From: Epiperipatus broadwayi
Lineage: Eukaryota > Onychophora > Udeonychophora > Euonychophora > Peripatidae
Assembly: GCA_028023455.1 (NCBI GenBank)
Contig: JAQFVV010012529.1
Span: 742,001 to 806,000, forward strand
Reading direction: 5' to 3'
Length of the DNA: 64,000 nucleotides
Below the pieces are notes generated by a model. It ran no database searches. It saw nothing but the letters and a program-made list of their open reading frames with translations, and was not told where the DNA came from. Both the position numbers and the translations under genes were made by a program. Below are positions 46,624-58,384 of the stretch, one piece after another (position 1 is the first letter of the stretch; every line of letters begins with the position of its first letter).

Positions 46624-49402
46624 TGTACCAGTCGAAAAAGCACCAACACCTGAACGCAAGTCAGATCCAAACTCAGCTGAACCAAACTGAATTCAAACCC
46701 AGCTCCCCAGCTCAGATTAGTAGAAATCTAAATCGACGGCACAGTGCTATGCACCAAGAAACTAGATCAATGGTTGGTGAGGATTAGAGACCCCTGAACT
46801 GACACTAATATCGGATAATAAATTAACTAAAGATAATTTTAAATCGAATCATATGTATATGTTCGGGTTGCCAACACAGACAGCGAGCATTAACATTAAA
46901 ATAATTATTGAATAAGAGAATTAAGAAACTAAGAAACCAAGTGTGTTTATAAAATATTTAATAATAATAGTTTGTTTTGTTTGAATTTTAAATAATGATT
47001 ATATTAATCACCTCTAGCCTTTAACATAGTTTATAATTATAATAAGAGTGGCGGTCCTTATTATATGCCAATGAGTATTACACAATATTTGAAAGTCTAT
47101 CTGTCTATGCCCCCAACAAGAAAATAAAGGCAGATAAAGGTATTCATTTGTAAAGGACATTATTACTCTAATTTTATACGAAAGAATGTGAGATTTATTT
47201 TCACATTCGCAAATCCATTCATGAAGAGCAAGATACGTATTTAGGGCATAACTTTAATCTTTATTGGAAAACTTATTTACTTTGAGATAACTGAGAATTT
47301 GTTTGACTTTAATTGAAATCACTTCATCATGAATTACGAGCATCAGAGCGGGCTTTACCGGAACAGAGAGGCAACGGTGCTGACGAATTATGAGCTATAA
47401 AATGAAATTGAAAGACAATAGCTGGTCGATGATCTAAGTCCTATGGCGGCTTGCATTTCACAAGTCTTACTGCCCTTTAAGGAGAGGTGATTTAAAAGTA
47501 GTATGGCGGCTTGTATTTCAAGTCTTATGCCCTTTAAGTGGATGTGGAACACGGGAGAGACAGGCCGAGTCGTAACTACGAGCCTTTGGTTTTCAAAATA
47601 TAACATGAGCGGGGGAGGAAGTGCTTTCTTACTCTATAATTAAAATATCAGAAATATCATCACTGACAAGCCTAACGGAGTGGAAGATTGCCCTATGCCA
47701 GCAACGTTGAAGATGATGACTTGATAGTCACCATTTGAAAATAAAACCCAAGTATAGAATGCTCTACGTGATGACTTGATCAAATTAATTAAAGTAAACG
47801 AGCTTTTAACTAAAACTATTTTAACGCATTATAAAATTATATTAATCATGCCTCAAATATTGTGCCCTTCCTGAATCTAAATAGCAAGTAACTGAAATTT
47901 GAATTAGAATATATTTGATTGATTCCTTTATCGGCCTTTTTGCAAAAACATTTTAAGATTATATATGAATAAATACGCATTGTTGAATATGAGAAAATAG
48001 CTGGGGCATAGATTAGAAACAGAGCTAATAATTTATTATTAGCCAATTATAAAAATAAACATTTAATAATTTCTTTCGACTCGATGATTGATAGAACTGT
48101 ATAAATCTAGTTCTAATGGGTGAGAATTATTATCAGATTTAATATATTATTTGCATGAAGCAAATAGAACAAAGGAGTTCATCGAGTTGAAGGATTATTG
48201 GCATATAATTAAAAATAAACGACATTAGTAAATCACACAAATATATATATAATATAATAAATGAACCGCCATCGTAAGAAAGGAAAGTTAAAGACTAGAG
48301 ATTGAGAGAATTTATGTAATTTAAAATAGCATAAATAAAAGGTTTTACACAGAGTATTACATTTATAAATGAGAAGAGCTCTTAAAGGGAGTGTAAAGTA
48401 AAGTTCGGAAACTGGCCAGATAGTTTAAGGTTCATTATGGAAATATATTACCCATTTCTTCCGGGGCTGGTTTCCTTAGTTTACACGTCCCAGTTGGTAA
48501 AACATGGGCACCATTTGGTCGATTATTTGAACAGTATTTTAATGAATTTTCACGATTTTAGCAGCATGATTGGTCCGGAAAAGATTCAGCAGCTTTATTG
48601 AAGATTTTTAGGGGACTTCAGGAACCGCAGCCAGATTCCTGACGTTTTAGCCCTTTACCATGATCGAAACACTATTTAATTTTATAATTTAAGAACGCAC
48701 AGAGTTGACTGCACTTCTCTACAACAAAGATGGCTTCTTCCCTCTCCAAACTTTTCAGAGCTATATGTACTGTACTTGATGCCTTCAGGCTAGTGCTTCT
48801 TTTTATCAAAGTTACAGAATTTACTAGTTGTTTTTAGATACATTCCTTCGATAAGGCTTTCAAACTCATTAACTTGAATTCATTTTCTAATTAGAAAATG
48901 AATTCTTAAAATCAGAAAATGATTTTAATTAGGAAATCCTTACATTTTAAATACTTATCTTTTTTTCTAATTAATAAAACTTTACCCATTGTTTTTGGAA
49001 AGGGAAAATCTGAAAGCTTATCGAAAGAATGTAGCTTTTAATCACTAAAACTTTAACAAATTATTTAAAAATAAAATCAAACATTCCCGATGCAATGAAA
49101 CTTTCGAACAATTATATATATTTAAATATTTACAAATATATATGCACAATCCACGCAGTTATAATATATATAAATTCATGAATAATTCTATCATGAATTT
49201 ATTAATAGCATTGATCAATTTAAACTCAAACGAATTAATTTTAATACACATTTCTGTAATAGTTTTTCTTTATGGAAATTAGCATGGATTGAACGTATAA
49301 AGCCCCATTGCATCGGAAATTTAAGGTTAGTACTAGGGGTTTGAAGTGGGCTTATGGCTAGATGTCATGAAGCTAGGATCGAACTCAGATCCAACTGCTT
49401 CA
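46624..49402 (-). repeat. 3' LTR (element reads on the minus strand)
   Basis: The LTR is about 2779 bp, bounded by TGTACCAGTCG and ACTGCTTCA. It contains two copies of a 60-bp unit starting ATGGCGGCTTG at 47443 and 47503, a 196-bp foldback (48839-49034) and a 66-codon minus-strand open frame (47846-48046). That frame is repeated in the other LTR simply because the LTRs are copies. No TATA box or polyadenylation site could be chosen in such AT-rich sequence. Confidence 0.9.
48839..49034. repeat. Foldback structure inside the LTR
   Basis: TACATTCCTTCGATAAGGCT at 48839 is inverted, with a few mismatches, at 49011-49034 (AAGCTTATCGAAAGAATGTA). Between them lies a perfect 30-bp palindrome (GAATTCATTTTCTAA and its reverse complement, 48876-48905). 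The same structure is in the other LTR near 54471-54665, so it was part of the element before insertion. It may be a regulatory RNA fold or an old foldback insertion. Confidence 0.8.
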
Positions 49403-49416
49403 TTTCTTTTCACTTC
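49403..49416 (-). promoter_or_regulatory. Polypurine-tract-like site
   Basis: On the minus strand GAAGTGAAAAGAAA lies immediately upstream of the TG that begins the 3' LTR. It is purine-only except for one T, as expected of the plus-strand primer site of LTR retrotransposons. It confirms the minus-strand orientation. Confidence 0.65.
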
Positions 49417-49652
49417 AAAAAAAAAACAATGAAAAAAAATCTCTTTACTTATACGTGATACAGTCGCATAAGTGTACTCGACTAGTTGGTAGACTCTGGG
49501 AGAACAGCATGAGTGTGAATAATATCATCTGTACAAACTACAAAATTATACATGTCTCATTGCGATCATTTTTTTAAATTTTATCTAGCTTATATAAATA
49601 GGTCCGTTAATCAAGTCTCATTTTTCCTATGGTCATGTCAGTCGGTCGTCTG

Positions 49653-49697
<45 letters not shown>

Positions 49698-49721
49698 CTG
49701 TCTCTTCATTTAATGGTTATA

Positions 49722-50695
49722 CTATTGTTTCCCTGGATCAGGTGGCCCATATGATTTGAACTTTTGATAATGGTCGTAGTCTTGGTCTTTTCTAGTTGGT
49801 GTCAAGTTCCCATAGTCTATTGCAGTCAAAAACTCTATGGTCTTTTCTAGTGACATGGGGCACATCCCAAGCATGATTCTTTGGATCCATGGGGGTAAAT
49901 GATGCCTGATCATCCGGATGATGTGTTGGTCCTCATATTTGAAGGCTGCGAGGGATTTGAATGTGGTTACTTGCTGGATGAAGTAGGCTGCATATCCCTG
50001 TCTGCAGTTTTCTTGATACTTCTGAGTGTTCAGTCTATGCAAAATGCCCTCCTGCCTTTCTTCACTCCAATATTTTTTTTAAATGGCATTTGCATACCCT
50101 TGGATCGTGGTAGGTGGGTTTTTTAATAGCTTCCACCATGCCTTGGCAGCTTCTCTTAGGTAATGGCTGGCTAGGATAATCTTTTCCTTCTCTGCTACAG
50201 AGTGTAGACAAAAAAATTCTTTAATGCTGTCTATATGATCTATGGGATTTTCTCCTGGGTTTCTCCTAAAAATTTGAATTTCCACACAAGATATAAGGGA
50301 TGGTCTCTGCAAATTTCTTAGGCTCATTTCAGGGTTTATCGTCTGTACCATTTCTACTTTTGGTTTCGTTTTACTAGTGATCTGAACATCTTATTTTTCC
50401 CTTTCTGTATTTATCTCAGCTGCTTCCACCGTTTCTTGATTTGACTCATCTTCTCCACTGTCATCTTCTTTACTATCCACAACTTCTTTTGGTGTGGTTT
50501 GATCATCTTCATCTTTTATTTTTGGGGCTTCATAAGGATTTATTTCTTGCTGATGCTTTACATTCTTTGGGTTTGAGTTGGTTTGGATGCCTCGTTCTTC
50601 CTCAAGCCTTAAAATCCTTTCTATCATCATCATCATTAGCTTCCTGTCTTTTCTCATTTCTCTGAGGATCGTATGCAAAGTCTCTCTTTCCATTT
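49722..50695 (-). pseudogene. gag-like polyprotein of the LTR element, broken by two stop codons
   Basis: Reading starts at ATG 50695-50693 (MERETLHTILREMRKD). One frame runs to 49722 for about 324 codons and is interrupted only by TAA at 50391-50393 and at 50079-50081. No frameshift separates the three parts. The N-terminal part is charged and acidic (Asp/Glu-rich, with KDEDDQTT and SGEDES patches). The middle and C-terminal parts look like the capsid region of a retrotransposon gag: an IDHIDSIKEFF helix, AAKAWWKLLKN, then YFIQQVTTFKSLAAF and HHLPPWIQ. No CCHC zinc knuckle follows, and the frame ends at a (TA)n microsatellite (about 49656-49695). Inferred: a capsid-like structural protein now dead in this copy. 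A protein from an unrelated gene is unlikely given its position between PBS and PPT. Confidence 0.75.
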
Positions 50696-50726
50696 TTGAA
50701 AATAAGTAAATAATATAAATAAACAA

Positions 50727-52226
50727 TGTGAATCACAAACTTATAGCACTCTTTCTCTGAATACTTAAATAATAACTTTTTTCTTTAGTACATTTAATTA
50801 GGTCTCTGACTACTGGTCCCATTGTCCCTATCTTCACTAGCTGCTGCATATTATTTCCCCAATCTATGTAATCTGCCTTTTTTAGTTTAGTTTTAGTTTA
50901 CCTACGTTTTCTTGGTTAGCTCTTTCTATTAATTCTTTGAATGAGACATGTATTTTATTTAAAAAACTATTAAAGATAAGAAAAACAAACATTACTCACT
51001 TTCCCTCTGTTCAACTGTTCTCCCATGTCTGAAAAAAAACTATACAAATAATTAGTGATATACAAATATTATATATATATATTAGCAGGTAGTACAAGTA
51101 ATTCTCTGTATTGGACACATTTGGTTTTTATTATTTAGACAACTGACCCACTACTGTGCTGACAATCAAATTTGCTGACAAATTTATTTATATGGGCGCC
51201 AGTGAGCAAAATGAGATCAATAGGGCATGTGAAATAACCCATTGACCCCCAAACCACATATGACTGACTTAATTTTTGATAAAACAATTTGATTGATGAA
51301 TATTTATTATTTATTAACAACTGATGCGTTCCTGACCTGAGTTTAAATATAGGAGTTCACTACTTCATTTTTACTAAGCATGAGGCTTTCACACAAAAAA
51401 AAAAATGTCAAAATTAATATTACACAAGAACTTTTATTTGTTGATATCATTTTTAATCTTGCTAGCATGAAAGCATGTAAACCATTTAAGCATTTTGCCA
51501 ACTGCATCTGGCTGCTTGGTGTACACAAAAGGTCTTCACCTGCTTTGAGGTTACTCTAGAAATTATTGTCATTAAAGCATGTTGTCACACTGCATCGGAC
51601 CGCTTGACATATAATTCCCAGTTTGAAGGTCTTTGCCTGCTTTGAGGCTACTAAGAATACGGAGCGAACATTTAATATATGTGCTAGCAAGCAATACTTT
51701 GAAATTTAAAACTTTTAACATGATATCATATTGGATATTTTTAATTATAACAACTGAGATGAATACTAATTAATTTTGACACAGACAAATGTTTCATTTA
51801 TTTTACCCCTTGCTTTGATCTACTCTTACTACTATTCTAACAATAATTTTCTTTCCTGTCAAGAACGTGTATAACACAAACATATAATATATATATATAC
51901 AGATATCATACACGTATAATTAATTATACATATATTTAAATAATTATTCTAACTAACGAATCTTTTGCTGAAGAACATTTAAAAAATAATCTTGAAAACA
52001 TTTAATTATAAGAAAGAGAATTACAAAATGACATTTTAATTTATTAAATCATTTCAGTTATGCGTTATAAATTGCATAACTTTTTTTTAAAATATATATA
52101 ACATTCTACAAAATATCACTCTACAGAAATGTTTACTTTATCGAGATCTCAATTGACTGAGTAACTAAAATCATAATTACTATCTCCAGGGTGTGTGGGG
52201 TTTATTAAATCGAAGCCCCAACGATT
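50727..52226 (-). other. Internal untranslated region of the LTR element
   Basis: About 1.5 kb lies between the PBS-like site and gag, with no open frame of note, so the element has an unusually long leader. It contains a diverged tandem duplication at about 51484-51660. Confidence 0.6.
51484..51660. repeat. Diverged tandem duplication, about 97-bp period
   Basis: Two copies share AAGCAT..T, ACTGCATC.G.C.GCTTG, GGTCTT..CCTGCTTTGAGG and TACT. The first copy is about 51484-51560 and the second about 51570-51655. It lies in the leader of the LTR element. Confidence 0.7.
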
Positions 52227-52247
52227 GGGCAGCCAAAAACATAACCA
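52227..52247 (-). promoter_or_regulatory. Primer-binding-site-like sequence
   Basis: Directly after the 5' LTR, reading on the minus strand, comes TGGTTATGTTTTTGGCTGCC. The leading TGG is the complement of a tRNA 3' CCA end. I cannot name the tRNA. Confidence 0.55.
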
Positions 52248-55034
52248 TGTACCAGTCGAAAAAGCACCACCACCTGAACTGCAAGTCGGATCCAAACTCA
52301 GCTGAACCAAACTGAATTCAAACCCAACTCACCAGCTCAGATTAGTAGAAATCTAAATCGACGGCACAGTGCTATGCGCCAAGAAACTAGCTCAATGGTT
52401 GGTGAGGATTAGAGACCCCTGAACTGACACTAATATCGGATAATAAATTAACTAAAGATAATTTTAAATCGAATCATATGTATATGTTCGGGTTGCCAAC
52501 ACAGACAGTGAGCATTAACATTAAAATAATTATTGAATAAGAGAATTAAGAAACTAAGAAACCAAGTGTGTTTAGAAAATATTTAATAATAATAGTTTGT
52601 TTTGTTTGAATTTTAAATAATGATTATATTAATTAATTCTAGTCCTTAAACAAAGTTTATAATTATAATAAGAGTGGTGGTCCTTATTATATGCCAATGA
52701 GTATTATGCAATATTTGAAAGTCTATCTGTCTATGCCCCCAACAAGAAAATAAAGGCAGATAAAGGTATTCAGTTGTAAAGGAAATTATTACTCTAATTT
52801 TATACGAAAGAATGTGAGATTTATTTTCACATTCGCAAATCCATTCATGAAGAGCAAGATACGTATTTAGGGCATAACTTTAATCTTTATTGGAAAACTT
52901 ATTTACTTTGAGATAACTGAGAATTTGTTTGACTTTAATTGAAATCACTTCATCATGAATTACGAGCATCAGAGCGGGCTTTACTGGAACAGAGAGGCAA
53001 CGGTGCTGACGAATTATGAGCTATAAAATGAAATTGAAAGACAATAGCTGGTCGATGATCTAAGTCCTATGGCGGCTTGCATTTCACAAGTCTTACTGCC
53101 CTTTAAGGAGAGGTGATTTAAAAGTAGTATGGCGGCTTGTATTTGACAAGTCTTATGCCCTTTAAGTAGATGTGGAACACGGGAGAGCCAGGCCGAGTCA
53201 TAACTACGAGCCTTTGGTGTTCCAAATATAACATGAGTGGGGGAGGAAGTGCTTTCTTACTCTATAATTAAAATATCAGAAATATCATCACCGACAAGCC
53301 TAACGGAGCGGAAGATTGCCCTATGCCAGCAACGTTGAAGATGATGACTTGATAGTCACCGTTTGAAAATAAAACCCAATTATAGAATGCTCTACATGAT
53401 GACTTGATCAAATTAATTAAAGTCAAACGAGCTTTTAACTAAAACTATTCTAACGCATTATAAAATTATATTAATCATGCCCCAAATATCGTGCCCTTCC
53501 TGAATCTAAATAGCAAGTAACTGAAATTTGAATTAGAATATATTTGATTGATTCCTTTATCGGCCCTTTTGCAAAAACATTTTAAGATTATATATGAATA
53601 AATACGCATTGTTGAATACGAGAAAATAGCTGGGGCATAGATTAGAAACGGAGCTAATAATTTATTATTAGCCAATTATAAAAATAACAAACATTTAATA
53701 ATTTCTTTCGACTCGATGATTGATAGAACTGTATAAATCTAGTTCTAATGGGCGAGAATTATTATCAGATTTAATATTATATTATTTGCATGAGGCAAAT
53801 AGAACAAAGGAGTTCATCGAGTCGAAGGATTATTGGCATATAATTAAAAATAAATGACATTAGTAAATCACACAAATATATATATAATATAATAAATGAA
53901 CCGCCATCATAAGAAAGGAAAGTTAAAGACTAGAGATTGAGAGAATTTATGTAATTTAAAATAGCATAAATAAAAGGTTTTACACAGAGTATTACATTTA
54001 TAAATGAGAAGAGCTCTTAAAGGGAGTGTAAAGTAAAGTTTGGAAACTGGCCAGATAGTTTAAGGTTCATTATGGAAATATATTACCCATTTCTTCCGGG
54101 GCTGGTTTCCTTAGTTTACACGTCCCAGTTGGTAAAACGTAGGCACTATTTGGTCGATTATTTGAACAATATTTTAATGAATTTTCATGATTTTAGCAGC
54201 ATGATTGGTCCGGAAAAGATTCAGCAGCTTCATTGAAGATTTTTAGGGGACTTCAGGAACCGCAACCAGATTCCTGACATTTTAGCCCTTCACCATGATC
54301 GAAACACTTTAATTTTATAATTTAAGAATGCCAGAGTTGACTGCACTTCTCTACAACAAAGATGGCTTCTTCCCTCTCCAAACTTTTCAGAGCTATATAT
54401 ACTGTACTTGATGCCTTCGGGCTAGTGCTTCTTTTTATCAAAGTTACAGAATTTACTAGTTGTTTTTAGATACATTCCTTCGATAAGGCTTTCAAACTCA
54501 TTAACTTGAATTCATTTTCTAATTAGAAAATGAATTCTTAAAATCAGAAAATGATTTTAATTAGGAAATCCTTACATTTTAAATACTTATCTTTTTTCTA
54601 ATTAATAAAACTTTACCTATTGTTTTTGGAAAGGGAAAATCTGAAAGCTTATCGAAAGAATGTAGCTTTTAATCAATAAAACTTTAACAAATTATTTAAA
54701 AATAAAATCAAACATTCCCGACGCAATGAAACCCTCGAACAATTATATATATTTAAACATTTACAAATATATACGCACAATCCACGCAGTTATAATATAT
54801 ATAAATTCATGAATAACCCCATCATGAATTTATTAATAGGATTGATCAATTTAAACCTGAAACAAATTAATTTTAATACACATTTCTGTAATAGTTCCTC
54901 TTTATGGAAATTAGCGTGGATTGAGCATATAAAGCCCCATTGCATCAGAAATTTAAGGTTAGTACTAGGGGTTTGAAGTGGGCCCATGGCCAGATGTCAT
55001 GAAGCCAGGATCGAACTCAGATCTGACTGCTTCA
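52248..55034 (-). repeat. 5' LTR (element reads on the minus strand)
   Basis: The LTR is about 2787 bp and aligns end to end with 46624-49402. It has the same TG...CA limits, the internal 60-bp duplication (near 53069 and 53129), the foldback and the palindrome (54508-54537). Differences are scattered substitutions and a few small indels. Confidence 0.9.
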
Positions 55035-55038
55035 ATAC

Positions 55039-55744
55039 TTTAAACACTTTTTTTAGCCAGAATTTTTTTTTTTTTTTAAATTATGACTTTTAACTTGATT
55101 GGAAAGAAAAATAATTAAATGAATGACTAATGAATTATAACTTCAACAATTAACAATTAATTAATTGATAACTGACCACTCTTATTTATAGCTTTTCTCA
55201 ATCACTTCTTGATTGGTTATTTCAAATTTTTTTTCAGATAAGATAATTTACATACAAATTAATTTTTGTCTGGAGTTTTTTTTGTCTAAAATAATTTGTA
55301 AAATTAATTTTTATATTAAATAATTTTTATTCAACACTTAACTTATATAATATTAAAATACATTTTTTAAATAAGAAAACTTTATTAGCTTAACTTTAAA
55401 ATATTATTGAAACAAATTTAATACCAACAAATTTAACACCAAGTTTGCTACTTTTTCAACAAAATCTAAAATTGCAACATTAATCAAATATAATTAATAA
55501 ATTATTTTAGCAACCAGGTACTTAAATAACTTAATATAGCTAGAACATGTGTGCACAAAGATGAACATACATATTGCAGACTTAATGATATCATTTTTAA
55601 TATTTTAAAATAACTAAATAAGAATTATTTAAAATAATTAATTGAAAATAAAAAATTAATTAAAATACATTATAAAAACTTACTGAATATTAAATTTTAT
55701 ACCTAAAATTGTTACTTTAACATATTCTGAACTTACATATTAAC
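55039..55744. other. AT-rich DNA without recognised genes
   Basis: No coding or repeat signal was recognised in this gap between the LTR element and the family-3 repeat. Confidence 0.45.
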
Positions 55745-56215
55745 TAATGTTAAACCTGAAAAATGCGAAGATAAGGTCTTCTACAGGTCTTAAACACAAG
55801 CTTATGACTTTGGAAGAAAAGAGCAGAACCATTCTTTACTTCAACCTATTTTCTATATCAATAGGCGAAACTAAAGCATTTAGATCTGAGAGCATGAAGC
55901 TATTCAATACTTCACTGATTAAGTCCACAATTCCTATTACACATTAGTACTCACAAAGTCTTTCGATTTACAATGAGATAATGGAAAGATCTTATAGTTA
56001 GAAATCTATTATGATAATTTAAAGTTGTAATTATAAATTTATTAAGCATTTAGATCTGAGAGCATGAAGCTCTAAATGCTTTAGTTTCACCTATTCATAT
56101 AGAAAGTAGGTTGAAGTAAAGAGTGGTTCTGCTCTTTTCCTCCAAAGTTGTAAGCTTGTGTTTAAGACCTGTAGAGGTCCCTATCTTCACATATTTCAGG
56201 CACATATTTTTGAGG
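55745..56215. repeat. Family-3 repeat: direct unit followed by an inverted unit
   Basis: A plus-strand unit (about 55745-56030) is homologous to 5881-6258. It is followed by a short direct repeat of CATTTAGATCTGAGAGCATG (55878 and 56046) and then an inverted partial unit (about 56075-56215). The two arms can fold on each other. A conserved hairpin lies in each arm (55834-55876 plus, 56079-56121 minus). The motif ACATATT flanks on both sides (about 55735 and 56199), but this is weak evidence for a target duplication. The 66-codon frame at 55747-55947 runs across the repeat and is not conserved in the 5.9-kb copy. Confidence 0.65.
55834..55876 (+). ncRNA. Conserved hairpin with internal loop, unknown class
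   Basis: CUUUA (55834-55838) pairs with UAAAG (55872-55876). CCUAUU (55845-55850) pairs with AAUAGG (55860-55865). The internal loop sides are CUUCAA and CGAAAC. The inverted copy at 56079-56121 keeps all these parts, with CCUACU/AAUAGGU changes. The copy near 6050-6090 keeps CUUCAACCUAU and AUAGG but has lost GAAAC. The GAAAC-facing loop recalls a hammerhead, but there is no CUGANGA and no third stem. Confidence 0.35.
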
Positions 56216-58237
56216 TTCACAGCCTTAATAAAATATTAAACTATAATTATAATATTATATTATTAAATTTTGTTAATAAGTTTAACTATTATAACTTTAA
56301 AATAGTTTAAATAAGCTTTTTAGTCAATTATACAGTATATTTTAACTTGCTTTATGCACAAAATTAATATAGAATAATGATATTGATAGATAAGAATTTT
56401 TTTTGTATAAAACTGAATATATTATGATTTTTTTAATGGACTGTGAGAAATAGCATGATCATTATATATATATAAACACATTTTTAAGTTTTCTCACTAA
56501 ATTTATATTAGTTTATCTATGTAATTATGTTAAAATTTTTGATCTAAATGTAATTGATTAATTAGGCAATAGGGTACTATGACAGCAGTAACTTTTAGAT
56601 CATCGTTGGTAGCCTGCCATTGCTTGTAAATTAACAGTTTATTTTAGCTTCTGAATTTGCAGTGAATTGCAAAATCATGTACAGATAAAACACTGATAAT
56701 TGAAAATCACCTACTTGTTGTAGGATTTTTCATATTTATGAACTTTTTGGGTTTCAAGAATAGATTTTTTCTCATCAACCTATGCTTGGCAGTTCATTGC
56801 AATTTGACTTATTAATGTACAAGTATTTACTGAATGTTTTTTTTTCTAATTCTGTTTATAAATATATGAACAAACTAATTTATTTATTTTAAAAGGCTAA
56901 AGATTATTTTTGAAATTTTGTTCACATAATGTGTTTGAATAATGCATATTCGGATTAACAGTATTCTATCTTCAAAATATAAACTTATCATTTACTGTTT
57001 TACATATTATGATTTTAGATCATCAACTTATGTACTCTCCATATTCTTGTTATCATTATTCATTTTATTATTGATATTATTAGAGAGAGTATTGTTATAT
57101 ATTAATACAACTTCAGTTTACTAATCATTTTTATTTTATCAGAAATGAAAAATATATTTAAATGCAATCATTTTTAAAAAAATATTACAGTATTTGAACA
57201 AAAATATCCATTTTTCTTTTTTTATAATAGTTCGTTTTTCATATTTCTAATTATTAATTTATAGTTGTGACAGATTTTCATTTTTTTAAATAAAAATCTC
57301 ATTAATCTTTTGTTTTTAAATCATGTGGAAATATTGTTTTGCCTTGACCTTTTTTTTGTTGTTGTTTTGTTTGATTTAATTCAGTGACAGAATGACAGAT
57401 TCAAAAGCTAAAAGTTCCTGAATTAAAACTCAACTTTTCATTTCAGATGTTGACCTCCTGGAGCAACTAACCATTCAGTTATTTGTTATTATTGCCTAGA
57501 TTATTTTAATATAAGCTATGTTTTATAGATATAATAAAATTTATATTAATTTATTAATTTAAAACCTTCAGAAAACAAATTTATTATAAATATGTTATAC
57601 AATTAGTTAATGACAAATAATAGTAATTGAAGAGTTTATTGCTCAGAAGTTCATATTTAAGCATTGGAAAAGATAGAGATGGCTGCAATCCAAGGACATT
57701 GTCTCCAGTCTGCCAGTCTAAATTGCATCATCATGCAATGCAATGACAACTTAAATAGTACAAACAGATGTATTAAATTAAAGCAAAAGTACTGTACACC
57801 TCCAGCGAGCTATATCTAAACTAATATAAACACATCAATAACTGTGTGAGGGAGAGGGGGCACACCTGTTATTTAGCTCAAATAATATTTATGTACCCAA
57901 TTTATTGATGTGTTACAATGCAGAACATGTATTCATTCTATTAATGTGATTTAGTAGATCCTAATCCCTGAATATTAAGTGAAACAATATATTAAATAAC
58001 CAGAAAACCTTAAATCATTAGTAATGATAGATTGTTTGTTTTTAAGATTTATTCAAAATTATAAATTAGTAAGTTTGATGTTATCAGCATTTATAAAAAA
58101 AAAAAAACTTTAAAAAAGAATGATTATTATCTTTTAATTATACTATATTATTGTCAGGTAAAAAGATTATAGAAAATGAAAATTTAGAAGAATGAAAAGA
58201 GATGAATATAAATTTTATTATGAGGAAGATATATTAT
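56216..58237. other. AT-rich DNA without recognised genes
   Basis: No domain was recognised. The open frame at 56942-57124 is a hydrophobic AT-driven translation. A purine-rich patch (gagggagagggggcacacc) lies near 57847-57866. Confidence 0.45.
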
Positions 58238-58384
58238 TAGATTCCAAGAGATTGTAAAAGATCTATAAAGAGACCACATGTGAGATGGATGAAATAAGGA
58301 AGGGTGCTGGGGTCATGTGGAAAAAAGATGTTAGAGATTGCAGTGGGTCAATAATAGTTGAAAATGATGATGATGATGATGATG
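58238..58384 (+). pseudogene. RTE LINE 3' end fragment
   Basis: About 145 bp match the 3' end of the RTE at 18555-21718, from GATTCCAAGAGATTGTAAAA through GACCACATGTGAGATGGATG to a (GAT)n tail. Internal deletions are present. It is a strongly 5'-truncated insertion, common for LINEs. Confidence 0.85.

Larger units (their letters stand above)
46624..55034 (-). mobile_element. Complete non-autonomous LTR retrotransposon with giant LTRs and gag only
   Basis: Seen: two direct repeats of about 2.78 kb (46624-49402 and 52248-55034) each begin TG and end CA. They flank about 2.85 kb of internal DNA. The outer flanks carry a 4-bp duplication, ATAC, at 46620-46623 and 55035-55038. A PBS-like site abuts the right LTR and a PPT-like site abuts the left LTR, so the element reads on the minus strand, the same strand as the gag remnant. 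No protease, reverse transcriptase, RNase H or integrase was found. The LTRs are very similar, with scattered substitutions and small indels, so the insertion is fairly recent. Known: gag-only and large-LTR derivatives depend on enzymes from relatives. The superfamily is unresolved, though a Gypsy/Ty3 type is plausible from the gag. Confidence 0.88.

Noticed and set aside
47846-53675. A 66-codon minus-strand open frame conserved at 47846-48046 and 53475-53675
   Set aside because: Its conservation follows from the two LTRs being copies of one sequence, and it has no recognisable domain.
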